Assembly (NCBI GenBank): GCA_903919035.1
Contig: CAIXGY010000016.1
Coordinates: 1 to 37,769, forward strand
Length of the DNA stretch: 37,769 nucleotides
Source of the DNA: an uncultured Planctomycetaceae bacterium
Lineage (GTDB): Bacteria > Planctomycetota > Planctomycetia > Pirellulales > UBA1268
Reading direction: 5' to 3'
How positions within the stretch are numbered: position 1 is the first letter of the stretch; the number at the start of each line of letters is the position of its first letter. This document shows positions 8,896-19,191 of this stretch, one piece after another. The notes beneath the pieces were generated by a model. The model ran no database searches and was not told the DNA's origin. It worked only from the letters and a program-made list of their open reading frames with translations. A program made the translations under genes and the position numbers.

Positions 8896-9116
8896 GAGAC
8901 GAGCAGGTCGAGGCAGCGACCGGCTTTTACTCGAAGGGTCGTGGCACGGCCGCGGCGATCGAAGCCCGGGCGCTCCCGGCCTACAGGGAACTCGTGTTCG
9001 CGGACATTGACGACATCGCCGTCGCGAGACGCCAGTCGGTATTCCGCCGCGCGTTCCACCGGCTCGGGACGCTCGCCGATCGGGTCCGTCGATGTTTCAA
9101 GCCTGACGTCGGTTGA
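8880..9116 (+). pseudogene. Out-of-frame C-terminal continuation of the upstream methyltransferase
   Basis: Reading at 8880 gives GSGHLRDEQVEAATGFYSKGRGTAAAIEARALPAYRELVFADIDDIAVARRQ, which joins naturally to ...RLIVDQLR. Confidence 0.45.
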
Positions 9117-9558
<442 letters not shown>

Positions 9559-9567
9559 TCATGTTGG

Positions 9568-11409
9568 GTGGTCGATCCTTTGCCATATCCGGAAAAGAAG
9601 CGACTGCCTGATAATAGATCGGTCAGACATCGAAATGAAGCCCCACGCCCCTGGCTGCGGAAATCGGCCGCTCCCAGGCCTCCCATGCCGCCCGATGTGC
9701 CACCGACACCGCCGTCGCCAGCCTCGCCAGGTCGGCCCGGCGCGGAACCTGCCGAGACCGCCGGCCTGCAGCCCTCTGTCGGCTCTTCAGCCCAGACGGA
9801 AGCCGCCGGTGGTCCTCCGCCTCACGACGTGCGGCCGCCCCTGATCGTGCCGGTGCCGCGCCGCCGAACGGGCTGGCTCGTCGGCATCCTCGGCGAGGAG
9901 GAGGCCGCCGAGTTTCGCTCGATCCCCGCGCGGATCCGAGCGTGGCTCGACGCCTGGGTGCGAAAAAGCCCCCCGTTCACCGTGAGCCTGTCGGTGCACG
10001 TCGCCCTGCTGCTCGCGTTGGCTCTCGTCTTCGTGCGGCTGGAACGCACACGCCGGCGGCCGATCGATCTCTCCTTTGCCGCCGCAAACTCCGTCGAGGC
10101 CGAGCGGGCGGGCGTGCAGATGGTCGAACCGGAGCCAGAGCCGGAACCGGTCTCGCAACCGGACGCGGTGGACGAACCAGAGCCCGTCGAGGATCCCGTC
10201 GCCGCGCCGATCGCCGCCGCGGCGGAGCAGGTGAACGCGCTCGGTTCCGAGCCCGAGCCGGCCGCGGCACCGGCGGTGGGCTCACTGCTCGATGGCCGGG
10301 TGGCAGGCCGACGCGAACGACTCGTCGCGGCCTATGGCGGAACCGCCGCCACCGAGGCCGCGGTGACCCGGGCCCTCGACTGGCTGGCGCGGCAACAGCA
10401 GAAGAACGGGCTCTGGAGCCTGCGGGGCCCCTATGCGTCGGGCGGGTCGCAGGAGAACCAACTCGCCGCGACGGCGATGGCGCTGCTCGCCTTCCACGGC
10501 GCGGGCACGACACCGCGCGAGGGCCCGCATCACAAGGCCGTGGCCGCGGCATGGACGGCCCTCCTCAAACGGCAGGTGGCCGGCCCCGAGGCGGCTGAGG
10601 ATCGCGCGGACCACGGGCGATTCGTGATCTCCGCCGAGGATCCGCCCGCCCACCACGCCCTCTATGCCCACGCGCAGGCCACGATCGCGATCTGCGAGCT
10701 CTACGGGATGACGAAGGATCCGATCTACGAGCAGCCGGCGCGGAGGGCCGTGGCCTATGCCGTGGCGGCCCAGGGCCGCAATGGCGGCTGGCGCTACGAG
10801 CCCGGCCAGGACGGCGACATGTCGGTGACGGGCTGGTATCTGATGGCGCTCAAGAGCGCGCAGATGGCGGGGCTCGACGTGCCGGCGGCTACCTGGGACG
10901 GCGTGGAGCGGTTTCTCGACCACGTGGCGGTCGACGGCGGCCGCCGCTACGGCTACCGCTTCGACGACAGGAACAGAACGGCCGACCTGAACGCCGCGCG
11001 GAGGGCGGCCGGCCCGGTCACCGCGGCGGTGTCGGCGGAGGGGCTGCTCTGCCGGCAATACCTCGGCTGGCCCCGCACCCGTCCCGAGTTGACGGCCGGC
11101 GTCGAGGCACTCGTGGGCGAGAAGTTCCTCGACTGGGAGCACGACAAAGACGTCTATGCGTGGTACTACATCACGCAGGTCGTGCATCACGTCGGCGGGC
11201 CCGCGTGGCAGCGGTGGAACGGTCGCCTCGTCGAGGTGTTGCCCGCTGCCCAGGTGGCCAAGGGGTCGGAGCGGGGTTCCTGGGATCCGGCGCTCGACAA
11301 GTGGGGGGCGAACGGCGGCCGGTTGTTCGTCACCTGCTTCTGCACCTACATGCTCGAGGTCTACTACCGTCACCTGCCGCTCTACGGCGAGGCGGCCGGG
11401 CAGCCCTGA
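9568..11409 (+). CDS. Membrane-anchored squalene-cyclase/prenyltransferase-like alpha-toroid protein
   Basis: Pro-rich N-terminus, one TM (FTVSLSVHVALLLALALVFV), EPEPEPEP linker, then ALDWLARQQQKNGLWSLRG and AAQGRNGGWRYEPGQDGDMSVTGWYLMAL repeats; start may be 9685. Confidence 0.8.
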   Translation: MVDPLPYPEKKRLPDNRSVRHRNEAPRPWLRKSAAPRPPMPPDVPPTPPSPASPGRPGAEPAETAGLQPSVGSSAQTEAAGGPPPHDVRPPLIVPVPRRRTGWLVGILGEEEAAEFRSIPARIRAWLDAWVRKSPPFTVSLSVHVALLLALALVFVRLERTRRRPIDLSFAAANSVEAERAGVQMVEPEPEPEPVSQPDAVDEPEPVEDPVAAPIAAAAEQVNALGSEPEPAAAPAVGSLLDGRVAGRRERLVAAYGGTAATEAAVTRALDWLARQQQKNGLWSLRGPYASGGSQENQLAATAMALLAFHGAGTTPREGPHHKAVAAAWTALLKRQVAGPEAAEDRADHGRFVISAEDPPAHHALYAHAQATIAICELYGMTKDPIYEQPARRAVAYAVAAQGRNGGWRYEPGQDGDMSVTGWYLMALKSAQMAGLDVPAATWDGVERFLDHVAVDGGRRYGYRFDDRNRTADLNAARRAAGPVTAAVSAEGLLCRQYLGWPRTRPELTAGVEALVGEKFLDWEHDKDVYAWYYITQVVHHVGGPAWQRWNGRLVEVLPAAQVAKGSERGSWDPALDKWGANGGRLFVTCFCTYMLEVYYRHLPLYGEAAGQP

Positions 11410-11425
11410 CCTCCGCGTCGCCGCG

Positions 11426-12976
11426 TCAGCCCGTGGCGACGATGCCGAGCCGCGCGAGCGCCGGCACGGAGGTGGTGAGGAAGGTGTCGCAGGCCTGCGC
11501 GACCAGCTGCGCCTGCTCGGTCGCGTCGGTGACCGCGCGGCCCTGCTGCTGCAACGTCCGGCCGCTCGTGGCCAGTCGTGCACTCACCCGGTCGGCCACG
11601 CCGTCGCGGCCCCGCTCGCAGAGCTCGTGGAGCATGACGGCCTCCAGGTCGCCGATGGAGTGGCCGGTGCCGGTGTGTCGGCTGGCCAGCGCGATCGCCC
11701 GGCCGCCGAGCGCCTCGCTGGCGATCAGCGCTCGGTTGAACGCATCGGGCACGCTCACGCGGCCCGTCACGTTGCCGGTGACGTCGGGCAGCGGCCCGGC
11801 GGCCACCTCGAACAGCCCCATCGCCACGCCGGCATCGACAGCCCGGGCCACGTCGTCCGGCCTCGTCGCCCGAAACGGCTCGGCCGCGACGATCTCGGAC
11901 AGCCGTAGGCTCCGGTCGCCAAGTGCGTCGAGCAGGGCCTGGTAGAGCGGGCCCTGCACCGTGGACGTGACCACGCCGAGATTCGCCTGCCAGGGGAGCG
12001 TGGTGCCGGGCCGCGCGACGCGAAAGTGAAGGTCGTCGGCCTCACGGAGCCGGGCCTCCACGTCGGCCAACGTCCGCGGCTGCCGCGAGAAGATGTCCCA
12101 GCGGAAGGCCGTGTTGGCGCAGAAATCCTTGTGGGCCTCGGTCACGAGCCGGTTGGTGGTGGTGCGGAAGAGTTCCTGGAACTCGGGCCTCACGCAGAGA
12201 TCCCAGAAGTTGGTGTGCACCGGCAGGCTGCCGACGAACGGCAGACCGGCGGCCCCGAAGGCGGCCGCGACGTCGGCAACGTAAAAGCTCGTCCAGTGCT
12301 CGTTGAGATACTCGTGGGCCAGGTACTTCGCGTCCTGCGTGAGCAGGGCATCGACGTAGGCGGCGGCCCGGGGGTTGTCTTCGAAATACTTGGCGTGCTT
12401 GTCGCGGATGTACACGACGTAGGCGAGGGCATCCTTGATGCGTTGCACCGAGTCGCCCTGCCGGAGGGCGGCGTAGTGCCGGAGGATGCCGCGGATCGGC
12501 TGCAGGTGGGCCCAGCCGGGCAGGGCGTTGTAACTCACGAGCACGAGCCCGCCCGGGGCCAGATGCCGGTCGAGCACGCGAAGCACGTCCTCGCGGACCT
12601 GCGGCGACACCCAGCTCCAGATGCCGTGCAGGGCGATGAAATCGAATGAGCCGAGATCGGCGGGGGCCGCGTCGAACGCGGCGTTGATCACGCGGACGTT
12701 CCGCAGGCCGCCCGCGGCCACGTCGCGCTCCACGGCCGCCGTGTGTTCGGCATTGACGTCGATGCCCACGAACTGGCCGTGCGGATTGGCGGCGGCGAGG
12801 GTCGTCAGCGAGCGGCCCAGGCCGCACCCGAGTTCGAGGTAGCGGAAGCCTTCGGCTACCCGTGGCGGTGCGACGCGATTGAGGGCGGCCACGTGCCGCA
12901 GGGCCACCGGGGCCATGTGGGCGTAGAAGCCGGGGACGTAGGTGACGTCGGTGATGTAGCCGGCAGCCGCGGTCAT
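11426..12976 (-). CDS. SAM-dependent methyltransferase with a methyltransferase-regulatory-type domain
   Basis: FRYLELGCGLGRSLTTLAAANPHGQFVGIDVNAEH; FDFIALHGIWSWVSPQVREDVLRVLDRHLAPGGLVLVSYNALPGW. Confidence 0.8.
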   Translation of the reverse strand: MTAAAGYITDVTYVPGFYAHMAPVALRHVAALNRVAPPRVAEGFRYLELGCGLGRSLTTLAAANPHGQFVGIDVNAEHTAAVERDVAAGGLRNVRVINAAFDAAPADLGSFDFIALHGIWSWVSPQVREDVLRVLDRHLAPGGLVLVSYNALPGWAHLQPIRGILRHYAALRQGDSVQRIKDALAYVVYIRDKHAKYFEDNPRAAAYVDALLTQDAKYLAHEYLNEHWTSFYVADVAAAFGAAGLPFVGSLPVHTNFWDLCVRPEFQELFRTTTNRLVTEAHKDFCANTAFRWDIFSRQPRTLADVEARLREADDLHFRVARPGTTLPWQANLGVVTSTVQGPLYQALLDALGDRSLRLSEIVAAEPFRATRPDDVARAVDAGVAMGLFEVAAGPLPDVTGNVTGRVSVPDAFNRALIASEALGGRAIALASRHTGTGHSIGDLEAVMLHELCERGRDGVADRVSARLATSGRTLQQQGRAVTDATEQAQLVAQACDTFLTTSVPALARLGIVATG

Positions 12977-13059
12977 GCGTGCTCCTTCTTCAGGGGGACG
13001 GCGGTAGTATGCCACGGCGGCCGTCGAGCCGGCGTTGCCGGCCGAGCGCAGCACGGATG

Positions 13060-13190
13060 AGGAAGTGAGGCCAGCATCGAGTGAGCGAAAGGCACGAAGC
13101 CCGTCGCGAACGTCCGCGCGAGACGGCACGGGCATCGTCGACGCCGGTTGGGCGAGTTGACCCGCCTCGCCGACTCGCGACGATCACGTG
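13060..13190 (-). repeat. Dispersed intergenic repeat, copy B
   Basis: 31-bp core 13104-13134 is the exact reverse complement of 34735-34765; flanks also similar. Confidence 0.75.
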
Positions 13191-13199
13191 TGAACCGCA

Positions 13200-13679
13200 T
13201 CAGTCGTCGACCGTCCACTGCCGCAGGGCCTCGTAGGCCACGATCGCGGCGCAGTTGGAGAGGTTGAGGCTGCGAACCTGCGGCCGCGAGGGAATCGTCA
13301 GCAGGTGGTCAGGGTGGGCGGCGGTGAGCGCGGCGGGCAGCCCCGCCGACTCCTTGCCGAACACCAGCACGTCCCCCCGCGCGTACGAGACGCCGGTGTA
13401 GGGTCGGGTCGCCCGCGCGGAAAACAGCCAGCGGGTGCCCGCGCCGCTCGCGTCGAGGCGGGTCACGAGGTGATCCCAGGAATCGGCGGCCTCCCACTCA
13501 AGTTCGTCCCAGTAGTCGAGCCCGGCGCGGCGGAGGTAGTAGTCGTCGAGCGAGAAGCCCAGCGGCCGGACGAGCCACATCTTCGCCCCGAGGGCCACGC
13601 AGGTGCGGCCCACGTTGCCGGCGTTCGGCGGGATTTCCGGCTCGTGGAGGACGATATGAAGGATGGGGTCGTAACGCAT
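13200..13679 (-). CDS. trmL: tRNA (cytidine(34)-2'-O)-methyltransferase, TrmL/SpoU family
   Basis: [72 protein letters not shown]. Confidence 0.9.
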   Translation of the reverse strand: MRYDPILHIVLHEPEIPPNAGNVGRTCVALGAKMWLVRPLGFSLDDYYLRRAGLDYWDELEWEAADSWDHLVTRLDASGAGTRWLFSARATRPYTGVSYARGDVLVFGKESAGLPAALTAAHPDHLLTIPSRPQVRSLNLSNCAAIVAYEALRQWTVDD

Positions 13680-13725
13680 GGATTCGCCGGCCGGCGGCCG
13701 TCTGCTATCGTTGGAGCACAGTGTG

Positions 13726-14880
13726 ATGACGGGAGGCCACGTGGTCGAGTTGAAGCGGAATCGGACGCGGGCGGTGAAGATCGGCAGCATCACGATCGGT
13801 GCCGGCCACCCCATCGCCGCCCAGAGCATGACGGCCACCCACACGCAGGACGTGGCCGCCACCGTGGAGCAGGCCAACGCCCTGCACGCGGCCGGCGCGG
13901 GCGTGGTGCGGATCGCGGTGGACTCCAAGAAGGACGCGGCCGCCCTCCCGGCGATCCGGGCTGGCACGCCGGCCAACCTGGCGATCGACCTCCAGGAGAA
14001 CTACCGTCTGGCCGTCGACGTGGCGCCGCACGTCGACAAACTCCGCTACAACCCCGGCCACCTCTACCACCACGAGCCGACGAAGCCCTGGCAGGAGAAG
14101 GTGAAGTTCATCGCCGGCGTCGCGGCCGACCACGACTGTGCCCTGCGGGTGGGCGTGAACTGCGGCAGCGTGGATCCCGCGAAGAAGGAGCAGTTTGACC
14201 CCGAGGATTCGATCGGCCCGATGCTCGCCAGCGCGCTCGAGCATTGCGAGTTGCTCGACTCCATCGGCTTCACCCGCTACGCGGTGTCGCTCAAGGACTC
14301 GGATCCCCGCAAGGTGATCGACGTCAACCGGCGGTTCGCCGCGGAGCGGCCCGACGTGCCCCTGCATCTGGGCGTGACCGAGGCGGGGATGCCACCCGAC
14401 GGCATCATCAAGACGCGGATCGCCTTCGAGCAGCTGATCTCGCGGGGCATCGGCGACACCGTCCGGGTGTCGCTCACGGTGCCGAATGTCGACAAGCCGC
14501 AGGAGATCGCCGCCGCCAACCAGATCCTCGCCGACATCGCCGCCGGCCGGGTGCGGAGCGTGGTGGACTACGGCCTCGCCTCGCTCAACATCATTTCCTG
14601 CCCGAGCTGCTCGCGGGTCGAGAACGAGGCCTTCATCGACCTGGCCAAGCAGGTGAAGGCGATGACCGACTATGCCCGTGACCACGCGATCACGATCGCC
14701 GTGATGGGCTGCCGGGTGAACGGCCCCGGCGAGACCGACGACGCCGATCTCGGCCTGTGGTGCGGGCCGACGCACGTGAATCTGAAGAAGAAGAGCGTCG
14801 AGCTCGGGGCCTTCCCCTACGACGAGATTCTGCCGCGGCTCCGGGCCGAGCTCGACACGCTGATCGCGGAGCGGGCATGA
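13726..14880 (+). CDS. ispG: 4-hydroxy-3-methylbut-2-en-1-yl diphosphate synthase
   Basis: GcpE signatures: [43 protein letters not shown]. Confidence 0.95.
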   Translation: MTGGHVVELKRNRTRAVKIGSITIGAGHPIAAQSMTATHTQDVAATVEQANALHAAGAGVVRIAVDSKKDAAALPAIRAGTPANLAIDLQENYRLAVDVAPHVDKLRYNPGHLYHHEPTKPWQEKVKFIAGVAADHDCALRVGVNCGSVDPAKKEQFDPEDSIGPMLASALEHCELLDSIGFTRYAVSLKDSDPRKVIDVNRRFAAERPDVPLHLGVTEAGMPPDGIIKTRIAFEQLISRGIGDTVRVSLTVPNVDKPQEIAAANQILADIAAGRVRSVVDYGLASLNIISCPSCSRVENEAFIDLAKQVKAMTDYARDHAITIAVMGCRVNGPGETDDADLGLWCGPTHVNLKKKSVELGAFPYDEILPRLRAELDTLIAERA

Positions 14881-16322
14881 AAGGTCTGCCGATCGTCTCA
14901 GCCGACGAGCCGTGCGGGGTCGGGACGTCGGCCCTGCCGGTGATCCAGCCCGTCGATCCGGCCACCTGCCGGGGCACGTTCTCGATGGTCAGCCTCGGCT
15001 GCCCCAAGAACCTCGTCGACAGCGAGCGGATGCTCGGGCTGCTGCGGGAGGACGGCTGGCAGCTCGTGGCCGAGCCGCACGGGGCGGATCTCGTGATCGT
15101 CAACACCTGTGCCTTCATCGACGCCTCGCGGCAGGAGTCGTATGGGGCCATCCGCGAGATGCTCGACCTCAAGGCGGCCGGCGCCACCCGCGGCGTGATC
15201 GTGGCAGGCTGCCTCGCCGAACGGCAGAAGGAGTCGCTCCTCGACGAGCTGCCGGGGGTGGACGCGGTGATCGGCGTCTTTTCCCGGGACGAAGTGGCCC
15301 GCGCGGCCGAGCGGCTGCTCGGCGGCCTCGGGGATCAGCGGAGCGTGTTCCGCCCGGCGCCGGCGCGGGCCCTCGACGATTCCGGTCGCATGCGGGTCAC
15401 GCCGCGGCACATGGCCTACCTCAAGATCTCGGAGGGCTGCGACCGGACCTGCACGTTCTGCGCGATCCCGCGGATGCGCGGCAAGCATGCCACGAAGCCG
15501 ATCGAGGAGGTGGTGCGCGAGGCCCGCGAACTCGCCGCGGACGGCGTCAAGGAGCTCGTGATCGTCGCGCAGGACACGACCTACTACGGGCTCGATCTCT
15601 ATGGCGAGACACGGCTCGTGGAATTGCTCGGCGAGCTGGAGCGGGTGGACGGGATCGAGTGGATCCGGCTCATGTACCTCTATCCGATCCACTTCACCGA
15701 CCGCCTCGTCGCCACGATCGCCGGGAGCGGCAAGATCCTGCCCTACCTCGACATGCCCTTGCAGCACGCCAGCGATCCGGTGCTCAAGCGGATGCAGCGG
15801 CGGGTCAACCGGGCCGCCACCGAGGAGTTGCTGGGAAAGCTCCGCGAGCGGATCCCCGACCTCGTGCTCCGCACCACGTTCATCACGGGGTTTCCGGGGG
15901 AGACCGACCCGCAGTTCGCGGAGTTGGTCGACTTCGTCCGCCGGTGGCGGTTCGAGCGGGTGGGAGTGTTTACCTATTCGCTGGAGCCCGACACGCCCGC
16001 GGCGCGGCTCGACGGCCATCTGCCCGAGGACGTGAAGACGGCCCGACGCGACGAACTCATGCGGGTGCAGCAGGGCATCGCCCACGACCACGCCCGGCGA
16101 CAGGTGGGCCGCACGCTCGACGTGATCGTCGATCGGCGCAGCGACGAGCGGCCCGACGTGTGGATCGCCCGCACCAAGGCCGACGCGCCCGACATCGACT
16201 GCGTGGCCTGGATCACCGCGCCGGGCAGCGAGCATGGCCGGCCGCTCACGGGCCGCATCCTGCCGGTCGAGGTGGTCGCCGCCTCGGGCTATGACCTGGC
16301 CGCGGTGTCCGCCGAGGCCTGA
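14877..16322 (+). CDS. rimO: Ribosomal protein S12 methylthiotransferase
   Basis: [50 protein letters not shown]-terminal TRAM-like region; ATGA overlap with ispG. Confidence 0.95.
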   Translation: MKGLPIVSADEPCGVGTSALPVIQPVDPATCRGTFSMVSLGCPKNLVDSERMLGLLREDGWQLVAEPHGADLVIVNTCAFIDASRQESYGAIREMLDLKAAGATRGVIVAGCLAERQKESLLDELPGVDAVIGVFSRDEVARAAERLLGGLGDQRSVFRPAPARALDDSGRMRVTPRHMAYLKISEGCDRTCTFCAIPRMRGKHATKPIEEVVREARELAADGVKELVIVAQDTTYYGLDLYGETRLVELLGELERVDGIEWIRLMYLYPIHFTDRLVATIAGSGKILPYLDMPLQHASDPVLKRMQRRVNRAATEELLGKLRERIPDLVLRTTFITGFPGETDPQFAELVDFVRRWRFERVGVFTYSLEPDTPAARLDGHLPEDVKTARRDELMRVQQGIAHDHARRQVGRTLDVIVDRRSDERPDVWIARTKADAPDIDCVAWITAPGSEHGRPLTGRILPVEVVAASGYDLAAVSAEA

Positions 16323-16325
16323 CGC

Positions 16326-16919
16326 ATGGCCACCGATCGCGTGCTCACCGTGCCCAACGTACTGTCGCTCGCGCGGCTGGGCCTGGCGGTCGTGTTCTTC
16401 GCGGCGGTCGAGCGGCCGGAGCCGGTCGCCGCGTTCTGGCTGTTTCTCGTGGCGGCGTCCACCGACTGGGTCGATGGCTGGTGGGCGCGGCGGTTCGGCC
16501 AGGTGAGCCGGCTGGGACGGATCTTCGATCCGCTCGTCGACAAGGTGCTCGTGTGCGGCGCCTGGGTGCTGCTCGCCGCCCGCGACGGCGGGTCGGCGAT
16601 CCTGCCCTGGATGGCCCTGGTGGTCGTCGTCCGCGAACTCGTGGTGACGGCCGTCCGCGCGGAGATGGAACGGATCGGCCGCGACTTCTCCGCCGCGCTC
16701 GTCGGAAAATTGAAGATGGTGTTGCAGTGTGCGGCCGTGGCCCTCGAGTTGGCGGCGCGTGCCTGGCCGGGCTGGCAGCCTGGCGGCGTCGATCCGCGGC
16801 TGGCCGCGACGTGGACGGCTTGGGCGGCCGTCGTGGCCACGGTCTGGTCGGGCGTCGAGTATCTCGTCGCCGCACGGGTGCTCGTCGCCCGCGGCGCGGG
16901 CTCGCCGCCCGGGGAATGA
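16326..16919 (+). CDS. pgsA: CDP-alcohol phosphatidyltransferase (PgsA-like)
   Basis: TVPNVLSLARLGLAVVFF; STDWVDGWWARRFGQVSRLGRIFDPLVDK. Confidence 0.85.
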   Translation: MATDRVLTVPNVLSLARLGLAVVFFAAVERPEPVAAFWLFLVAASTDWVDGWWARRFGQVSRLGRIFDPLVDKVLVCGAWVLLAARDGGSAILPWMALVVVVRELVVTAVRAEMERIGRDFSAALVGKLKMVLQCAAVALELAARAWPGWQPGGVDPRLAATWTAWAAVVATVWSGVEYLVAARVLVARGAGSPPGE

Positions 16920-17779
16920 GCGGGGCGGCAGACATGCAGACGGGTGAAGCGGTCGGCGTCGGCGGGGTGGATCCGACACTGACCGTGCCGCTGATCGCTG
17001 CGATGCTCGTGGCCTGGACGGCGAGTATCGTCGTGGCCGCGCGGCTCGCGGTCCGGCTGCGGCGCGGACTCCCGATGGTCGATCCACGGCCGCATCCGCC
17101 GGTGACCTGGGGCGGAGCCGACGTGGCGGCAGTCGCGGCGATGTTCATCGGTCTGCTCATGGCGGCGGGCTGGTGGGTGCGGCCGGAATCCGCCTTGCGT
17201 CTCCAACTTGCCGCGGACGTGATCACGAAACTTGGCGCCACGCTCGCGGGCCTGGCTGTGCTGCGAATGGCCGGCGCTTCGTGGGCCGCCCTCGGCTTCG
17301 GTGGAGAACGTGTCGTTGACGATCTGCGGATCGCCGTCGGCGGGCTGGCGCTCGTGCTGGCGCCGCTGCTCGGCATCGCGGCCATCCTCGACCGGATCGT
17401 GCCGTATCGCCATCCGGTCGTGACGTTTCTCCAGACCGAGCGGGATCCGGTCGCCATCGGGCTCGTCGTGCTTGCGGCCGTTTGCGTGGCGCCGGTGGCC
17501 GAGGAGTTTTTCTTTCGCAGGGTGCTGCAGGGCTGGCTCGAGTGCCGCCTGCCCGAGGCCGACGGCGCCGTCGCGATCGGGCTCTCCGCGGCGGCCTTCG
17601 CCGCGGCCCACGCCGGGCATGGCCTGGCGGCCGGGCCGCTGTTCCTGCTCGGGGTGGTGCTCGGGGTCGTGGCCAGACGCACCGGGTCACTCGGGGCCTG
17701 CATCGGACTGCACGCGCTGTTCAATGCCGTGAGCGTGGGGCTGATCCTGGCCTCACCGCCTGGCCAGGGCGGGGCATGA
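16916..17779 (+). CDS. CPBP family intramembrane metalloprotease
   Basis: VAPVAEEFFFRRVLQGWLE, AAFAAAHAGHG, LGACIGLHALFNAV. Confidence 0.85.
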   Translation: MSGAADMQTGEAVGVGGVDPTLTVPLIAAMLVAWTASIVVAARLAVRLRRGLPMVDPRPHPPVTWGGADVAAVAAMFIGLLMAAGWWVRPESALRLQLAADVITKLGATLAGLAVLRMAGASWAALGFGGERVVDDLRIAVGGLALVLAPLLGIAAILDRIVPYRHPVVTFLQTERDPVAIGLVVLAAVCVAPVAEEFFFRRVLQGWLECRLPEADGAVAIGLSAAAFAAAHAGHGLAAGPLFLLGVVLGVVARRTGSLGACIGLHALFNAVSVGLILASPPGQGGA

Positions 17780-17852
17780 GGGCTCGGGGCCCGGAATCGA
17801 TCTTGGCCGCGATGCGGCGGACGCGGCACAATCCCGGGCTCACCCATCTCGG

Positions 17853-18803
17853 ATGGTCGTGTCTCCCGTGTCGCGTCGCCCTCTCACCACCCGCCTTGCC
17901 GACGTGGCCGCCTACGTGGCGGTGCGGGTGGTGATCTGCGTGCTTCAGGCCCTGCCGCGCGGCACGTGCGAACGGTGGGCCCGGCGACTCTCGGGCCTGT
18001 TCGCCGATCGGCTGGCCATCCGTCGGGACGTGGTGCTCGGCAATCTCGGGATCGCATTTCCCGACGCCACCCTCGAGACGCGGCAGGCACTCTCTCGGGG
18101 CATGTGGGAGCACCTGCTGCTGATGGTCGTGGAGATCGCCCATGCCGACCGCGTGATCCGCACGACGACGTGGCGACGCTATCTGCGGATTCAGGGGATG
18201 GAGGAGGCCGTTCGGACACTCTGGCTCGAGCGGCCGAAGGTCATCCTCTCGGGTCACTACGGCAACTTCGAGATCGCGGCCTACCTGTTCGGATTGTTCG
18301 GCTTCCGCACCTTCTCGGTGGCCCGCGAACTCGACAATCCCCTGCTCGACAACTTCGTGACCCGGTTTCGCGAGTCGCGGGGCCAGGTGATCCTGCCGAA
18401 GATCGGCAGCGCGCCCGACGTGGCGCAGGTGCTGGATGCGAACGGCACGATCGGCCTGCTCGGCGACCAGGCGGCCGGCCCCCGGGATTGCCGGGTCGAG
18501 TTTTTCGGCCGGCCGGTGACGGTGCACAAGGCGATCGGCCTGTTCGCGCTCTCGGCCTGCGCACCGGTAATCGTCTGTTCGGCGACCCGACGCGGCGGGC
18601 TGTTCGCCTACGACCTGCGGGTCGAAGGCACCATCGATCCCGCCGCCGGTGGACCCGAGGTTGAGAATCCCCGTGCCCTCTCGCAGTGGTACACGGGACT
18701 CCTCGAACGGGCGATTCGACGGGAGCCGAGGCAATACTGGTGGCTCCATCGCCGGTGGCGGGAGGGGCGTCGACCGGCTACAGTGGGCCGCTCCGCCGCA
18801 TGA
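17853..18803 (+). CDS. LpxL/HtrB-like lysophospholipid acyltransferase
   Basis: VVLGNLGIAFPD; KVILSGHYGNFEIAAYLFGLFGF; LGDQAAG; YWWLHRRWREGRR. Confidence 0.85.
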   Translation: MVVSPVSRRPLTTRLADVAAYVAVRVVICVLQALPRGTCERWARRLSGLFADRLAIRRDVVLGNLGIAFPDATLETRQALSRGMWEHLLLMVVEIAHADRVIRTTTWRRYLRIQGMEEAVRTLWLERPKVILSGHYGNFEIAAYLFGLFGFRTFSVARELDNPLLDNFVTRFRESRGQVILPKIGSAPDVAQVLDANGTIGLLGDQAAGPRDCRVEFFGRPVTVHKAIGLFALSACAPVIVCSATRRGGLFAYDLRVEGTIDPAAGGPEVENPRALSQWYTGLLERAIRREPRQYWWLHRRWREGRRPATVGRSAA

Positions 18804-18861
18804 CCGGCACGAGGCGTCGTGCCGGCCCCGCGCTGCCGCCCGCCTCCGCCGCCAGGTCGCC

Positions 18862-19191
18862 ATGTCTGAGTGGATTCCGATCGCCACGGAGGCGGAGTGT
18901 CCCCCGGGCACCTGCATCGAGCGGGTGGCCGAGGATCGCGTGGTGGCGATCGCCAACGTCGCCGGCCGCTATCACGCTCTCGACGGCCTCTGCCCGCACC
19001 AGGGCGGGCCGCTCGGGCGGGGCACGCTCCAGGGCACGACGCTCACCTGCCCGTGGCACGGCTGGCAGTTCGACGCGACCACCGGCCGCCACTGCCTGTC
19101 GGCGACGGTGCGGCAAGCCATCCACGAGATCCGCACGGACGCCGGCATGATTCTCGTGCGCTTCGGTGAGGTCGCCGGAACCGCGACATGA
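18862..19191 (+). CDS. Rieske (2Fe-2S) ferredoxin-type protein
   Basis: LCPHQGGPLGRG ... CPWHGWQFD. Confidence 0.9.
   Translation: MSEWIPIATEAECPPGTCIERVAEDRVVAIANVAGRYHALDGLCPHQGGPLGRGTLQGTTLTCPWHGWQFDATTGRHCLSATVRQAIHEIRTDAGMILVRFGEVAGTAT

Noticed and set aside
10282-11583. 433-aa minus-strand ORF
   Set aside because: Antisense to the toroid-protein gene; no coherent domain.
14898-17087. 729-aa minus-strand ORF
   Set aside because: Antisense to rimO, pgsA-like and CPBP genes; no recognisable motifs; frame-bias artefact.
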